A stretch of 64,000 nt of DNA from Synechococcus sp. AG-673-F03. Lineage in GTDB: Bacteria; Cyanobacteriota; Cyanobacteriia; PCC-6307; Cyanobiaceae. Location of the stretch: contig QCTJ01000003.1 in the NCBI GenBank assembly GCA_003211205.1, forward strand, positions 55,031-119,030, in the 5' to 3' direction. Within the stretch, counting starts at the first letter, position 1. The number at the start of each line of letters is the position of its first letter. The position numbers and the translations under genes were made by a program. Shown piece by piece: positions 23,468-32,800 of this stretch. A model generated the notes under the pieces. The model had not been told where the DNA came from. It did not search any database and saw only the letters and a program-made list of their open reading frames with translations.

Positions 23468-24361
23468 ATGGAGTCCGCCTCGTGTTCAGGACAGGAGTTG
23501 CTGGCTTGGCGTCGCCGACAGTTGCTGCGTGGTGGTCGGGCTGTTGATCTCGATTGGCTTCTGGCGATGGAGGCCAACCTGAGCTGGGCTGAACTGCAGC
23601 GGCTGCGCATCCTGCCTGAGTCAACCGCTTCTCTGGCCAGCAGCCTTCGGGACCTGGAGAAACTCTGGTCAGTGCATCTTCAAAATCATGTTCCGTTGCA
23701 GCATCTGGTCGGACGCTGTCCTTGGCGCGATCTTGATCTTCAGATCAGCTCAGCCGCGCTGATCCCCCGTCAGGAGACCGAGCTCCTGATTGATTTTGCG
23801 CTTGATTGTCTGCAGGAACCACAAGCGGCAGGTTGTGCCTTTGTGGGTCGCTGGGCAGATCTGGGCACAGGCAGCGGAGCGCTGGCCGTTGCCCTCGCTC
23901 GTGCACTGCCGGGATGGGACGGACATGCTGTGGATCTCAGCGCTGCTGCTCTCGGATTGGCGCAGACCAACCTCAACGCCTTGACGACTTCTGGGACATG
24001 GCAGCTGCATCAAGGGTCTTGGTGGGATCCCCTGCAACGTTGGTGGGGGCTGTTCGATCTTGTTGTCGCCAATCCGCCCTATATCCCCTCTCAGGTTGTG
24101 GAGGCGCTCGATCCTCTCGTTCGCGACCATGAACCCAGGCAGGCTCTGTGCGGCGGTGAGGATGGTTTGGATTGCTGCAGAGCGATTCTGGAACGGGCTC
24201 CTGAAGCACTCTCTCCAGGCGGATGGCTACTGCTTGAGCATCATCACGACCAGAGTGATCAGGTGCTTGGCCTGATGAGATCTGCAGGACTGGTGTTGTC
24301 CAGAGCCCACTCAGATCTCAGCGATGTTAAGCGTTTTGCCATCGCTAGACGCCCCCTTTGA
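23468..24361 (+). CDS. prmC: Peptide chain release factor N5-glutamine methyltransferase
   Basis: PrmC methylates the GGQ glutamine of release factors RF1 and RF2, using S-adenosylmethionine. The 297-residue sequence has an N-terminal helical domain (about 1-85), IPRQETELLID near residue 99, the AdoMet-binding block WADLGTGSGALAVALA near residue 128, and the catalytic NPPYIP near residue 201. The start ATG is 9 bp after dprA. It is followed by the Sua5-like gene in the same direction. Confidence 0.95.
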   Translation: MESASCSGQELLAWRRRQLLRGGRAVDLDWLLAMEANLSWAELQRLRILPESTASLASSLRDLEKLWSVHLQNHVPLQHLVGRCPWRDLDLQISSAALIPRQETELLIDFALDCLQEPQAAGCAFVGRWADLGTGSGALAVALARALPGWDGHAVDLSAAALGLAQTNLNALTTSGTWQLHQGSWWDPLQRWWGLFDLVVANPPYIPSQVVEALDPLVRDHEPRQALCGGEDGLDCCRAILERAPEALSPGGWLLLEHHHDQSDQVLGLMRSAGLVLSRAHSDLSDVKRFAIARRPL

Positions 24362-24388
24362 CTCGGATCCTGTTGCTCGGTCGTCCCC

Positions 24389-25006
24389 ATGACCAATGAC
24401 AAATCCTCATTGATGTCAGCCAAGGAGTTGGCCCAACATCTCAGGGGCGGTGGAGCAGCTCTGCTGCCCACGGATACCTTGCCAGCGCTTGCCGCTGCTC
24501 CTGACCATGCGGCTCAGATCTGGACCCTCAAGCAGCGTCCGCAGGACAAACCACTGATCCTGATGGCAGCTCAGGCTGATCAATTGCTGGCACTCACCAG
24601 TGAAGACGCCAGGGTTGATGCAGAACTGCTGGCCCGTCGCTTCTGGCCAGGCGCACTCACTCTGGTGCTTCCTGTGGAGGGGCGACTGACTCAGAGCCTC
24701 AACCCTGGTCAAGCAACCCTGGGCATGCGCATCCCAGATTGTGATGTCACTCGAGCCCTGCTGGCGCAGAGCGGTCCACTGGCGACAACGAGTGCCAATC
24801 CTTCTGGAGCAGCGCCAACTCAGAGCTCAGAAGAAGCCGCTGTCGCTTTTCCAGATCTGCCGTTGCTGGCTCCTTTGCCCTGGCCTAATCCCTCTGGGCT
24901 GGCGAGCACCGTGATTGCCTGGACATCTCCAGGATGCTGGCAACTCATTCGCCAGGGCGCTGTGATGGTTGATGTGATTGAGAGATCCCCCCCATGCTCT
25001 GGCTGA
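24389..25006 (+). CDS. Sua5/YrdC/TsaC-family threonylcarbamoyl-AMP synthase
   Basis: A 205-residue YrdC-domain protein. Such enzymes make threonylcarbamoyl-AMP from threonine, bicarbonate and ATP for the t6A modification of tRNAs that read ANN codons. Motifs: LLPTDTLPALAA near residue 26, KQRPQDKPL near residue 48, RIPD near residue 114 and TTSANPSG near residue 130. It lacks the extra Sua5 domain. It is 27 bp downstream of prmC. Confidence 0.88.
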   Translation: MTNDKSSLMSAKELAQHLRGGGAALLPTDTLPALAAAPDHAAQIWTLKQRPQDKPLILMAAQADQLLALTSEDARVDAELLARRFWPGALTLVLPVEGRLTQSLNPGQATLGMRIPDCDVTRALLAQSGPLATTSANPSGAAPTQSSEEAAVAFPDLPLLAPLPWPNPSGLASTVIAWTSPGCWQLIRQGAVMVDVIERSPPCSG

Positions 25007-25167
25007 TTGCGCTTGTGCTGGTGCTCCAGGCCCTCTTTCACTGGACGCTGGAGCCTGCGATCCGATGGTTCACGCCCTTGTTTGAACTGCGGGTGCTGCC
25101 TTTGCTGCTGGGCTTGGTAGGGATCTGGTTGCTGGCTGGGCGCACTGACTCAGATCGAGCACCCTGA
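24994..25167 (+). CDS. Small two-span membrane protein (57 aa)
   Basis: A 57-residue hydrophobic ORF that starts inside the end of the Sua5-like gene (13-bp overlap, other frame). Two predicted membrane helices: about residues 2-17 (LWLIALVLVLQALFHW) and 32-48 (LPLLLGLVGIWLLAG). The overlap and the absence of another frame support it. Translation is probably coupled to the upstream gene. No family recognised. Confidence 0.6.
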   Translation: MLWLIALVLVLQALFHWTLEPAIRWFTPLFELRVLPLLLGLVGIWLLAGRTDSDRAP

Positions 25168-25190
25168 ACAGTCGGATTGGAGTTCCGAGA

Positions 25191-25262
25191 AGCCGGCTGA
25201 CGGATTTGAACCGACGACCTTCGCTTTACAAAAGCGCTGCTCTACCACTGAGCTAAGCCGGC
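25191..25262 (-). tRNA. tRNA-Thr (TGT)
   Basis: 72 nt folding as a cloverleaf: acceptor GCCGGCT/AGCCGGC on the minus strand, D-arm TTAGCTCAGTGGTAGAGCA, anticodon loop TTTGTAA with anticodon TGT, T-arm GGTTCGAATCC. Its 5' end overlaps the stop of the LuxR-type gene by 10 bp. Confidence 0.96.
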
Positions 25263-25495
25263 AATGGCGGAACTCTACCGGCGCACATCCGCTGGTCCGC
25301 GCTGACCTGATGCATCCACCAGAGACTGAGCTGCAGTCGTGAACGACAGCCTGTCTTTCTCAGGGAACTGCTGATATGGCTTTCAACCGTGCGCACACTC
25401 AGAACCAGTGCTTCAGCGATGGCATGGTTGCTGCAGCCCTGCAGTAAAAGATTGAGCACACCCGTTTCGGCTGGTGTGAGCTGAAAGTTCGTCAT
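25253..25495 (-). CDS. Short LuxR/GerE-type HTH regulator (80 aa)
   Basis: An 80-residue protein consisting almost only of a LuxR-type helix-turn-helix: LTPAETGVLNLLLQGCSNHAIAEALVLSVRTVESHISSSLRKTG at about residues 6-50. There is no receiver or ligand-binding domain. The last codons and the stop lie inside the tRNA-Thr gene (25253-25262). The C-terminal 20 residues are therefore dictated partly by tRNA sequence and may be a read-in after an original stop was lost. Target genes unknown. Confidence 0.7.
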   Translation of the reverse strand: MTNFQLTPAETGVLNLLLQGCSNHAIAEALVLSVRTVESHISSSLRKTGCRSRLQLSLWWMHQVSADQRMCAGRVPPLPA

Positions 25496-25543
25496 GGATC
25501 AGGGGAAGTCCTGCCTTTGGGATTCCCCTCAGTCGCAGTACCG

Positions 25544-25822
25544 TCAATCTTGTGAGCTGGTCGCCATGGAACGTCGGATCGGCAGATTGGCCACCAGTGC
25601 TGTGACGCGATCTTCGGTCTCCAGGCTCACATCGCCTTCCTCGAGATCAATGTCCACATATTTGGCCACGACCTCAAAGATCTCGCGTCGCATCTGATCC
25701 AGAGTTTCAGGACTCAGGTCGCTGCGATCGTGAGCCAGAACCAGTTGCAAGCGTTCACGTGCGGTGGTTGCACTGGCGGGTTGACGGCGCAGGATTTTGT
25801 CGATCAAGTCTTGCAAGGTCAT
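25544..25822 (-). CDS. minE: Cell division topological specificity factor MinE
   Basis: A 92-residue MinE. The N-terminal region that stimulates MinD ATPase contains [16 protein letters not shown] (about residues 17-32), followed by the dimerisation domain ([19 protein letters not shown]). MinE drives Min oscillation so that the Z-ring forms at mid-cell. It follows minD by 5 bp. Confidence 0.95.
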   Translation of the reverse strand: MTLQDLIDKILRRQPASATTARERLQLVLAHDRSDLSPETLDQMRREIFEVVAKYVDIDLEEGDVSLETEDRVTALVANLPIRRSMATSSQD

Positions 25823-25827
25823 GGCGT

Positions 25828-26643
25828 TCAGAAAATCTTGGTTTGCATCAGTTGGCGCACCCTGGCGCGAATTCCGCGTCGTCCGTCCTTTGCAGGGTCC
25901 ATCAGAGGGATGTCTTCTCCTTGAAGACGACGAGCGATGTTCCCGTAAGCCTTGGCAGCAGGAGAAGCGCTTCCATTGAGTGTCAGAGGTTCCCCTCGGT
26001 TGGTGCTGACAATCACCTGCTCATCTTCAAGAACCAGGCCAAGCAGCGGTAGAGCCAGGATGTCGGTGACGTCGTCGACCGCCAACATCTCCTGATTGGC
26101 CATCATTTTCGGCCTGACCCGATTCAGCACGAGCTGAACAGGTGAAACCCCATGGGTGTTGAGCAATCCGATCACTCGATCAGCGTCTCTGACTGCAGAC
26201 ACTTCCGGGGTCGTGATCACGATCGCTTCCTTCGCAGCTGCCACGGCATTCTTGAAGCCGTCTTCGATGCCTGCGGGGCAATCGATCAGCACGTAGTCGA
26301 AACGTTCCGACAGCATTCCAGCGATGGTCTGCATGTCTTCAGGTTTCAGCCACTCGAGCATGCGTGGATTCCCCGCAGGCAGAAGTGCCAGGTTTGGCTC
26401 CTGTTTGTGCTTCACCAAGGCCTGATCAAGGCGGCAGGTTTCTGCCAGCACTTCCTGAGCGGTGAACACGATTCGATTCTCGAGTCCAAGCAAAAGATCA
26501 AGATTTCTGAGGCCGAAGTCTGCATCAAGAACCACGGTGCGAGCCCCTTGCCCGGCTAGAGCAATGCCGAGATTGGCAGTGAGGGTGGTCTTGCCGACGC
26601 CGCCCTTTCCCGAGCAGATCAGGATCGTTCGCGAATTGGTCAC
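25828..26643 (-). CDS. minD: Septum site-determining ATPase MinD
   Basis: A 271-residue deviant Walker-type ATPase. I start at a GTG giving [21 protein letters not shown]; the deviant P-loop GKGGVGKTT is at residues 12-20. [14 protein letters not shown] and the DCPAGIE block follow. The C-terminal amphipathic helix ([16 protein letters not shown]) is the membrane-targeting sequence. A 43-codon open extension upstream has no family character. MinD recruits MinC to the membrane and is released by MinE. Confidence 0.96.
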   Translation of the reverse strand: MTNSRTILICSGKGGVGKTTLTANLGIALAGQGARTVVLDADFGLRNLDLLLGLENRIVFTAQEVLAETCRLDQALVKHKQEPNLALLPAGNPRMLEWLKPEDMQTIAGMLSERFDYVLIDCPAGIEDGFKNAVAAAKEAIVITTPEVSAVRDADRVIGLLNTHGVSPVQLVLNRVRPKMMANQEMLAVDDVTDILALPLLGLVLEDEQVIVSTNRGEPLTLNGSASPAAKAYGNIARRLQGEDIPLMDPAKDGRRGIRARVRQLMQTKIF

Positions 26644-26705
26644 GGGGTCCCGTTTTGATCGCGCCACCTTAATGGCATTGATTCGTCTCGTCCGCCTGTA
26701 ATTGA

Positions 26706-27386
26706 TCAGATTTGCTGAGGCAAAAAGGGCGGACTGGCTGGCTCGATGGAGATGGCACCATCGAGAATGCATGCCTGCTCGGCGAGACCGGGCTGGGGCC
26801 GATCCTCAGGTCCTCGCGCCACAAGCTCCGCGATCCGCAGCTGAAGCGGCCTCAGCTGCAACGCCACGATCTTGGCGTTGCTGTTGCCCTTGCTGCCTGC
26901 ATGAGCCCGGCCTCGCAGGCGTCCCCAGACATAGACATCCCCCTCGGCAGACGCTGACCCCCCTGGATTCACATCTCCCACGATCAGCAAGTGACCCTGG
27001 GTTTCGATGTGGTCACCGGACCGCAAGGTTCCCCGATGAACCGTGAGGTCAACCTTGGTTTTGGGCGGGTTCGGCTGTTCACCCCTCACTTCACTTGTGG
27101 GGATGACATTGCTGGCTTCGCGAACAGGTAAACCCAGTGCCGCTGCGCTGATCAACGTGTCGCGGCAGCGCGTGATCAGCAGCTGAACGCCGTGGCCAGC
27201 CTGATCTAAAGCATGCAGCAACTCGTCCAGATCGCGACAGCTCAGGCTCCAGTCTCCGATGTCTAGATCGAGATCACCTGGAGGGAGAGATGGCAGCTGT
27301 GCCGGAAGCCATTGCTGCCAGGACACGGACCGGAACGCCGGCAGCCTGAGGCAGAAAGGCACCTGAGGTGTTGGTTCAGCGGTCAT
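26706..27386 (-). CDS. minC: Septum inhibitor MinC
   Basis: A 226-residue MinC. The C-terminal beta-helical domain (about residues 110-205) has VHRGTLRSGDHIETQGHLLIVGDVNPGGSASAEGDVYVWGRLRG-type motifs that bind MinD. The N-terminal domain (about 1-95), which inhibits FtsZ, is divergent and Pro/Trp/Leu-rich. The order minC-minD-minE on one strand is the usual cyanobacterial operon; sepF, another division gene, is at the right edge of the window. Confidence 0.93.
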   Translation of the reverse strand: MTAEPTPQVPFCLRLPAFRSVSWQQWLPAQLPSLPPGDLDLDIGDWSLSCRDLDELLHALDQAGHGVQLLITRCRDTLISAAALGLPVREASNVIPTSEVRGEQPNPPKTKVDLTVHRGTLRSGDHIETQGHLLIVGDVNPGGSASAEGDVYVWGRLRGRAHAGSKGNSNAKIVALQLRPLQLRIAELVARGPEDRPQPGLAEQACILDGAISIEPASPPFLPQQI

Positions 27387-27412
27387 GGCCGGAGCGTAGG
27401 GAGATCATCCAT

Positions 27413-28660
27413 TTAGCGAATGCTGGCCATGGCCAAATGGAGTTCGGTTGTGATGTCTCCCGGGTGAATTAACCAGGCTGACGCTGTGGGAATCGCGAGG
27501 CTGTTCACAAGTGGCGAGCACTGTTCCAGCGCCTGAAGACTTTGACCGTCCCAAAGGCGCAATCCACCTCGATAGGGGTGATAGCCGCGGATCTGATGGT
27601 GTCGAAGTCCGCAACACATTTCAGGGTCGAGGCCTGCTGCAGCCGCATAAGTCTGCGCTTTAGCAAGCAGTTCCAACTGCGTTGATGCATCCATCTGGCT
27701 GACGTCGAGGGCTTTGAACAGTCGGCGGTTGAGGAATCGATCGCAGAGATCGGCAAGCGGCTCCGGTGCTTCCTCTCTCCATCGCTGAAAGTGATAGCCG
27801 GTGCGCAGGTCGTCGTTGGCGAGATAACTGTGGAGGTCAAGCTCCTGGGTCTGCCACAGCCAAGCCTGCATGGTTTGGTCAGCCCAGATGCGATCAGGGC
27901 CCAGCAGTCGCGCTTGGCGGATCAACTGATCCAGCAACCAATTGCAAACCACATTGAGGCGGTGGTTATAGACGCTGCGGTACATCAGGCTGCGAACTAC
28001 CAGGTAATGCTCCACCGCCATCAGCCCTTTCGGATGAATGGCCAATTCGCCGTCAGGCGCCAGGGTGATCGCACCAAGGATGCGATCAAGATCCAGCTGG
28101 CCATATCGGGCACCAGTGCTGTAACTGTCTCGCAAGAGGTAATCCAGACGATCGCAGTCAAGCTGGCTGCTCACCAGGGCCTTGATCACGCCCCGTTCTG
28201 CACGTCCATGTTCGAGAAGATCGGCCACCGAGGCAGCTGTGCCTGTTGAAAACTGTTCGAGGGGGGCCTGAATGTCCGGGTGTTCCCGGATCACCCGTGC
28301 TGACCACTGTTCATGGTGCGTGCCAAACATCTCCTCGCCTGAATGGCTGAGAGGAGCATGGCCAAGGTCATGGAGCAGAGCGGCGGCGTAAAGCACGCCC
28401 TTTTGTTGCTCCAGTGAGGGATCGAGCTCAATCAGGCGGCCCATCGCTCGGCGGGCGATGGCAAAGACACCCAGCGAGTGGGTGAATCGACTGGATTCCG
28501 CCCCGTGAAACGTGAGGAATGCTGGGCCGAGCTGGCGGATACGCCTCAGTCGTTGAAAAGGAGCCGAGTCCACCAACGCGAGCACCATGGCTTCGGCGGG
28601 TTGATTGGCGTCCAGGCTGATGCCGTGATGAAGTGGGTCGTGATAGGTGCGGGAGCTCAT
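27413..28660 (-). CDS. HD-domain phosphohydrolase (dNTPase-like)
   Basis: A 415-residue HD-superfamily hydrolase. Metal ligands: His in RFTHSLGVFAIAR near residue 60, and the HD pair in ALLHDLGHAPLSHSGE near residues 95-110. SQLDCDRLDYLLRDS near residue 165 gives the downstream Asp. These motifs match dGTPase/SAMHD1-like proteins, which act on dNTPs. Substrate not determined by sequence. Its ATG directly follows the ctpA stop (TGA-ATG), so the two genes are probably co-transcribed. Confidence 0.88.
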   Translation of the reverse strand: MSSRTYHDPLHHGISLDANQPAEAMVLALVDSAPFQRLRRIRQLGPAFLTFHGAESSRFTHSLGVFAIARRAMGRLIELDPSLEQQKGVLYAAALLHDLGHAPLSHSGEEMFGTHHEQWSARVIREHPDIQAPLEQFSTGTAASVADLLEHGRAERGVIKALVSSQLDCDRLDYLLRDSYSTGARYGQLDLDRILGAITLAPDGELAIHPKGLMAVEHYLVVRSLMYRSVYNHRLNVVCNWLLDQLIRQARLLGPDRIWADQTMQAWLWQTQELDLHSYLANDDLRTGYHFQRWREEAPEPLADLCDRFLNRRLFKALDVSQMDASTQLELLAKAQTYAAAAGLDPEMCCGLRHHQIRGYHPYRGGLRLWDGQSLQALEQCSPLVNSLAIPTASAWLIHPGDITTELHLAMASIR

Positions 28661-29971
28661 TCAGCTCGTTGGCTCCGCTTCAACGTCATCTGTGATCGGC
28701 ATGGGATCTGGACTGGCCTGACTGGCTTCCTGATCGATCATCGACTGGAGCACCAGTTCGGCGTCGCTGAGCCAGCGATCGCCTTCTCCGCCGGGATTCA
28801 GTGGTTCCGGTCCGTCCAGAATCCTGTCCGGAGTGATGCCTTCGCCCTGGATGTCTCTCCCGCTCGGGGTGACATAGCCCGCCACCGTCACGGCGAGTCC
28901 ACTGCCATCACTGAGGTTGGTCAGAGTCTGAATCAGGCCTTTGCCGAAGGTGTTGCTGCCAAGCAGCAGCGATCGTTCGTCGTCCTGAAGTGCGCCCGCA
29001 AGGATTTCGCTGGCGCTTGCCGTCCCTTCATTGACCAACGTCACCATCGGTCCGCTGTAAAGCACTTCATATCCTGCCTGGATCGGATCGGCGATGCCGC
29101 TGCGATTTCGGGTCTCCACAATCGGTTGCTGATCCAGGAATGCATCGGCAACTGCAAGCCCTGCGCTGACCAGCCCCCCCGAGTTGTTGCGTAGATCGAG
29201 CACCAGCCCCTCAACGCTCTTGTCGGAGAGCTCGTCAATGGCTGCGCGAACCTGTTCTGGCACGCCCTCGCTGAACTGTGTGATTCGGATGTAACCGAGG
29301 GTGTGGGTGTCACTGCGCAGTCGCCTTGTCCGCACCGGCCGCAGATCGATGTTGCGTCGTTCCAGAGTGATTTCCTGCTGCTCGCCTTGCGGCGGCAGCA
29401 GGGTGAGCACCACCTGGGTTCCCACTGCTCCCCGAAGACGTGCCGCGATCGTTTCGAGGCCGAGCATGTCCACAGCCTCTCCATTCACTGCCAAGACCTC
29501 AGTTCCACTGACGATGCCGGCTTCAGCTGCGGGGGACCCTTCCAATGGGGCAATCACCACGGTTGCATTGCTGTCTTGACGATGACCGAGCTGCAGACCA
29601 ACCCCGCTGAGGTTCCCCTCGTTACTGGCCTTCATCACCTCGTAGTCCGCAGGTCTCAGCAGGCGGGTGTAAGGGTCATTAAGCGGTAGCAGCATCGCCT
29701 CGATGGCGCTGTAAGCGTCTTCGCTGCTTTCAATTGTGTTTTCAAGAGCCTTCTGGCGAAGGCGTTTCCAGCGGATCCGATCGAACTGGTCAGGGTCCAG
29801 ATAACCCTGGTTCACAAGACGCCAGCTTTCCACCACCAGTTGCTGCGCATCGTTCAGTGCCAGGACCTGCGGGCTGGCAAGGAAAACGATGAGAATGGCA
29901 CTCGCCAAACCAAAAGCCAGACGTCGCAGACGATCTGACCATCCGTTAACAGTCGGCAACATTGGCTTCAT
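28661..29971 (-). CDS. ctpA: Carboxyl-terminal processing protease CtpA
   Basis: CtpA cleaves the C-terminal extension of precursor D1 so that the photosystem II oxygen-evolving cluster can assemble; it acts in the lumen. A signal peptide ends near residue 37 (VFLASPQVLA). A PDZ domain covers about residues 95-180. The Ser/Lys dyad is visible as GTASASEILAGAL (Ser) and NTFGKGLIQT (Lys). I chose the ATG of MKPMLPTVNG because GAGGG stands 5 nt before it; ATGs 8 and 17 codons upstream are also possible. It is divergent from petB. Confidence 0.92.
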   Translation of the reverse strand: MKPMLPTVNGWSDRLRRLAFGLASAILIVFLASPQVLALNDAQQLVVESWRLVNQGYLDPDQFDRIRWKRLRQKALENTIESSEDAYSAIEAMLLPLNDPYTRLLRPADYEVMKASNEGNLSGVGLQLGHRQDSNATVVIAPLEGSPAAEAGIVSGTEVLAVNGEAVDMLGLETIAARLRGAVGTQVVLTLLPPQGEQQEITLERRNIDLRPVRTRRLRSDTHTLGYIRITQFSEGVPEQVRAAIDELSDKSVEGLVLDLRNNSGGLVSAGLAVADAFLDQQPIVETRNRSGIADPIQAGYEVLYSGPMVTLVNEGTASASEILAGALQDDERSLLLGSNTFGKGLIQTLTNLSDGSGLAVTVAGYVTPSGRDIQGEGITPDRILDGPEPLNPGGEGDRWLSDAELVLQSMIDQEASQASPDPMPITDDVEAEPTS

Positions 29972-30028
29972 CCATGCCCTCAACTGGAACGACATCGGTA
30001 GACTCTCGCAATCCAAGCCCACCTCTGC

Positions 30029-30685
30029 ATGGCGAACTCCTCACCTGTCTACGACTGGTTCCAGGAACGTCTTGAAATTCAGGACATTGCTGATGACATC
30101 AGCAGCAAGTACGTGCCTCCACACGTCAACATTTTTTACTGCCTCGGTGGAATCACACTTGTGTGTTTCCTGATTCAGTTCGCGACAGGTTTCGCGATGA
30201 CCTTCTACTACAAGCCCACGGTCGCTGAGGCTTACACATCCGTCCAGTACCTGATGACGGATGTGAGTTTCGGATGGTTGATCCGTTCGGTCCATCGCTG
30301 GAGTGCCTCGATGATGGTGCTGATGCTCATCCTCCATGTGTTCCGGGTCTATCTGACTGGCGGTTTCAAGCGCCCCCGTGAACTGACCTGGGTCACCGGC
30401 GTCACGATGGCTGTGATCACGGTCTCTTTCGGCGTGACGGGCTATTCCCTTCCTTGGGATCAGGTCGGCTATTGGGCTGTGAAGATCGTTTCAGGTGTTC
30501 CTGCTGCCATCCCAGTCGTTGGAGACTTCATGGTTGAACTGCTCCGTGGCGGTGAAAGTGTTGGCCAGTCCACACTGACTCGCTTCTATAGCCTTCACAC
30601 CTTTGTGATGCCATGGCTTCTGGCGGTGTTCATGCTCATGCACTTCCTGATGATCCGGAAGCAAGGTATTTCTGGTCCCTTGTGA
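30029..30685 (+). CDS. petB: Cytochrome b6
   Basis: Cytochrome b6 of the cytochrome b6f complex in the thylakoid membrane. 218 residues, four membrane helices. The Cys of VNIFYCLGG (near residue 38) covalently binds heme cn. The heme-ligand His pairs are in [24 protein letters not shown] and in [22 protein letters not shown]. Full length. petD follows 75 bp downstream. Confidence 0.98.
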   Translation: MANSSPVYDWFQERLEIQDIADDISSKYVPPHVNIFYCLGGITLVCFLIQFATGFAMTFYYKPTVAEAYTSVQYLMTDVSFGWLIRSVHRWSASMMVLMLILHVFRVYLTGGFKRPRELTWVTGVTMAVITVSFGVTGYSLPWDQVGYWAVKIVSGVPAAIPVVGDFMVELLRGGESVGQSTLTRFYSLHTFVMPWLLAVFMLMHFLMIRKQGISGPL

Positions 30686-30760
30686 TCCGTTTCAGTCTCT
30701 GAGCGCTCTGTCGTTCAGCCCCCCTGGTCTGCTTAAGGTTCAAACAACACCCCCTGATCC

Positions 30761-31243
30761 ATGCACATCCTCAAGAAGCCGGATCTGACTGATCCCAAAA
30801 TGCGCGCCAAGCTCGCCAAGGGCATGGGCCACAACTATTACGGCGAACCTGCCTGGCCGAACGACCTCCTCTACATCTTCCCGGTCGTGATCCTGGGCAC
30901 GATTGCCTGCATTGTCGGACTCGCCGTCCTCGATCCAGCTATGCTTGGCGATAAGGCTGATCCCTTCGCAACCCCTCTGGAAATTCTTCCTGAGTGGTAC
31001 TTGTATCCCGTTTTCCAGATCCTGAGGGTTGTTCCTAACAAGCTTCTAGGAATCGCTCTTCAGACCCTTGTTCCTCTTGGTCTGATGTTGGTCCCGTTTA
31101 TCGAGAGCTTTAACAAGTTCCAGAACCCTTTCCGCCGCCCTGTTGCGATGGCTGTGTTCCTGTTCGGTACAGCCACCACCATCTACCTCGGTATCGGTGC
31201 AGCAATGCCCATCGATAAGTCTCTTACTCTGGGACTCTTCTGA
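30761..31243 (+). CDS. petD: Cytochrome b6f subunit IV
   Basis: The 160-residue subunit IV of cytochrome b6f. It has three membrane helices and the quinol-oxidation motif PEWY within [14 protein letters not shown] near residue 78. N-terminus [21 protein letters not shown] is typical. A terminator follows 25 bp after the stop, so petB-petD form one operon. Confidence 0.98.
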   Translation: MHILKKPDLTDPKMRAKLAKGMGHNYYGEPAWPNDLLYIFPVVILGTIACIVGLAVLDPAMLGDKADPFATPLEILPEWYLYPVFQILRVVPNKLLGIALQTLVPLGLMLVPFIESFNKFQNPFRRPVAMAVFLFGTATTIYLGIGAAMPIDKSLTLGLF

Positions 31244-31267
31244 ATCTCGCTCTGATCGATGTCATTG

Positions 31268-31293
31268 GCCCAGCCCCACGGCTGGGCTTTTTT
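31268..31293 (+). terminator. Intrinsic terminator after petD
   Basis: An 8-bp stem (31268-31275 with 31280-31287, gcccagcc/ggctgggc), 4-nt loop, followed by six T. It ends the petBD message and overlaps the last codons of the convergent invertase gene. Confidence 0.93.
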
Positions 31294-32800
31294 AATGGTG
31301 TTCCCAGTCGTGATTACTGTCTTCAGGAAACTCATCCTCCGGGTCAGGAACAGCCCCTTCATCGAGGTCCAGAAGCAGCACGTCATCTGGATTGACGCGC
31401 AGGAAGTGGTGGAGCAGCAGGAAACCAACAATCGTCCAGGTCTGGTAAGTCCTCGACTGTTGCCCCACCCAGGTGCCTGTTGGACCATCGAAGTATTCAG
31501 CCCACTGTTGCCTTGGTAACTGGTTGAGATGACTCCAATAGCATTCCTCCAGCAGTGCTTTCATCTGCCCCATCAGCAGAACATCGGCATGGGGGTGGCG
31601 GCGCTCGTGCAAAAGGATGGAGCCACCGAAGAACCACAACAGGCTCGGCCAGTGACCGCCGTTGTGATAGCTCCAGGGCCAGTTCTTCGGATCGGATCCG
31701 GTCTTGTTCTGCCACTCAAGGCTTTCCATCGGAGGGTGGCAGATGCGCATGGGCATCTCGGCCATCAAGTGGTCGCGGTTGTGCAGCGTCAAGCGGAACA
31801 GTGCACGTTGTTGTGGGGCCGTCAGCAGACCGAACAGGCAGCCGAGTGAATTTCCGAGGCTGTAGAAGCGGAAGTCAGGACGTCCTGTGCGCATGTTGCC
31901 GATCAGGTAGCCCCCACGGTTTTCGAGCCAGTCCTGCAGCCAGTCAGGAATGACTTGCGGCTGAACATTGAATTCGTTCTGATGCTGGTTGTCTCCGTAC
32001 TGCTCGGTCGGTCTGCGACGCAGCACCTGCATGGTTTTGCTGGTGACCCAGTAGTGCTTGAGAAGAAACTGGCGAAGGTCGTGAACCCACTGCCGGGTCA
32101 GCACCAGTCGTTGGTCCAGCAGCCTGCTGTTGTGATGCTTGCGTCCCAGCTCCATCAGCTGTGTGCAGCAACGCAGAGATCCGTACAGCAACACCTCCAC
32201 TTCCAGTGGTGCTCCCCAGACGTCCATCGGACGGTCAATCATGAAGGCACAGTCCGGCACGAACAGCACCGGAGTTCCTTCAAAGGTGGGATGCAACACA
32301 AGGTCCAGCAGCAGCTGAACACCGCGCTGCACAGCCTGACTGGAGGCGAATTCCTCGTCTCCACTGGACTTCACGTACATCCAGCACAGAACCGGCCACC
32401 AGAGACTTGCATCGACTGATGTGATCCGTCCGATGGACCGCTGGCCGTAGTCAGCAATCAGATGTCCTTCCTCTTCCACGAAGCTGGTGGGAAAGACTCC
32501 TCGTGTTTGGTAGGTGGTGCTCTGCAGGTCAAGGCAGATGGTCAGGAACTGACGGACGATGTCGAATCGTTTCTGCGTCAGTAGGTAAACCATCACGGGA
32601 ACGTTGTCCCTCAGGAAGATCTCGCCGTAGTTGAGAGCTTCGTCATGACGGGGGTGTTCCAGGGCGGCGACGCTGCCAGCCAGCTGTCCACGCAGGGGAA
32701 TCAGTGTTCGCTCGAAGTGCTCGCGGGCCTTCTGGACCACCTGGTCTTCTTTCGAGCTCGGTCGGACACGCTGGTTCTGCTGGCTGAAGCGTCCTGCCAT
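31292..32800 (-). CDS. Neutral/alkaline invertase (GH100)
   Basis: A 502-residue glycoside hydrolase family 100 enzyme, which hydrolyses sucrose to glucose and fructose in the cytosol. The sequence has the family's EALNYGEIFLRDNVPVMVY block near residue 55 and RGVFPTSF, GRITSVDASLWWPVL, PDCAFMIDRPMDVWGAPLEVEVLLY and NGGHWPSLLWFFGG further on, with the predicted catalytic Asp and Glu residues among them. Length normal. Marine Synechococcus uses sucrose and glucosylglycerol-type solutes. Convergent with petD, and its upstream region is the rRNA leader. Confidence 0.92.
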   Translation of the reverse strand: MAGRFSQQNQRVRPSSKEDQVVQKAREHFERTLIPLRGQLAGSVAALEHPRHDEALNYGEIFLRDNVPVMVYLLTQKRFDIVRQFLTICLDLQSTTYQTRGVFPTSFVEEEGHLIADYGQRSIGRITSVDASLWWPVLCWMYVKSSGDEEFASSQAVQRGVQLLLDLVLHPTFEGTPVLFVPDCAFMIDRPMDVWGAPLEVEVLLYGSLRCCTQLMELGRKHHNSRLLDQRLVLTRQWVHDLRQFLLKHYWVTSKTMQVLRRRPTEQYGDNQHQNEFNVQPQVIPDWLQDWLENRGGYLIGNMRTGRPDFRFYSLGNSLGCLFGLLTAPQQRALFRLTLHNRDHLMAEMPMRICHPPMESLEWQNKTGSDPKNWPWSYHNGGHWPSLLWFFGGSILLHERRHPHADVLLMGQMKALLEECYWSHLNQLPRQQWAEYFDGPTGTWVGQQSRTYQTWTIVGFLLLHHFLRVNPDDVLLLDLDEGAVPDPEDEFPEDSNHDWEHH

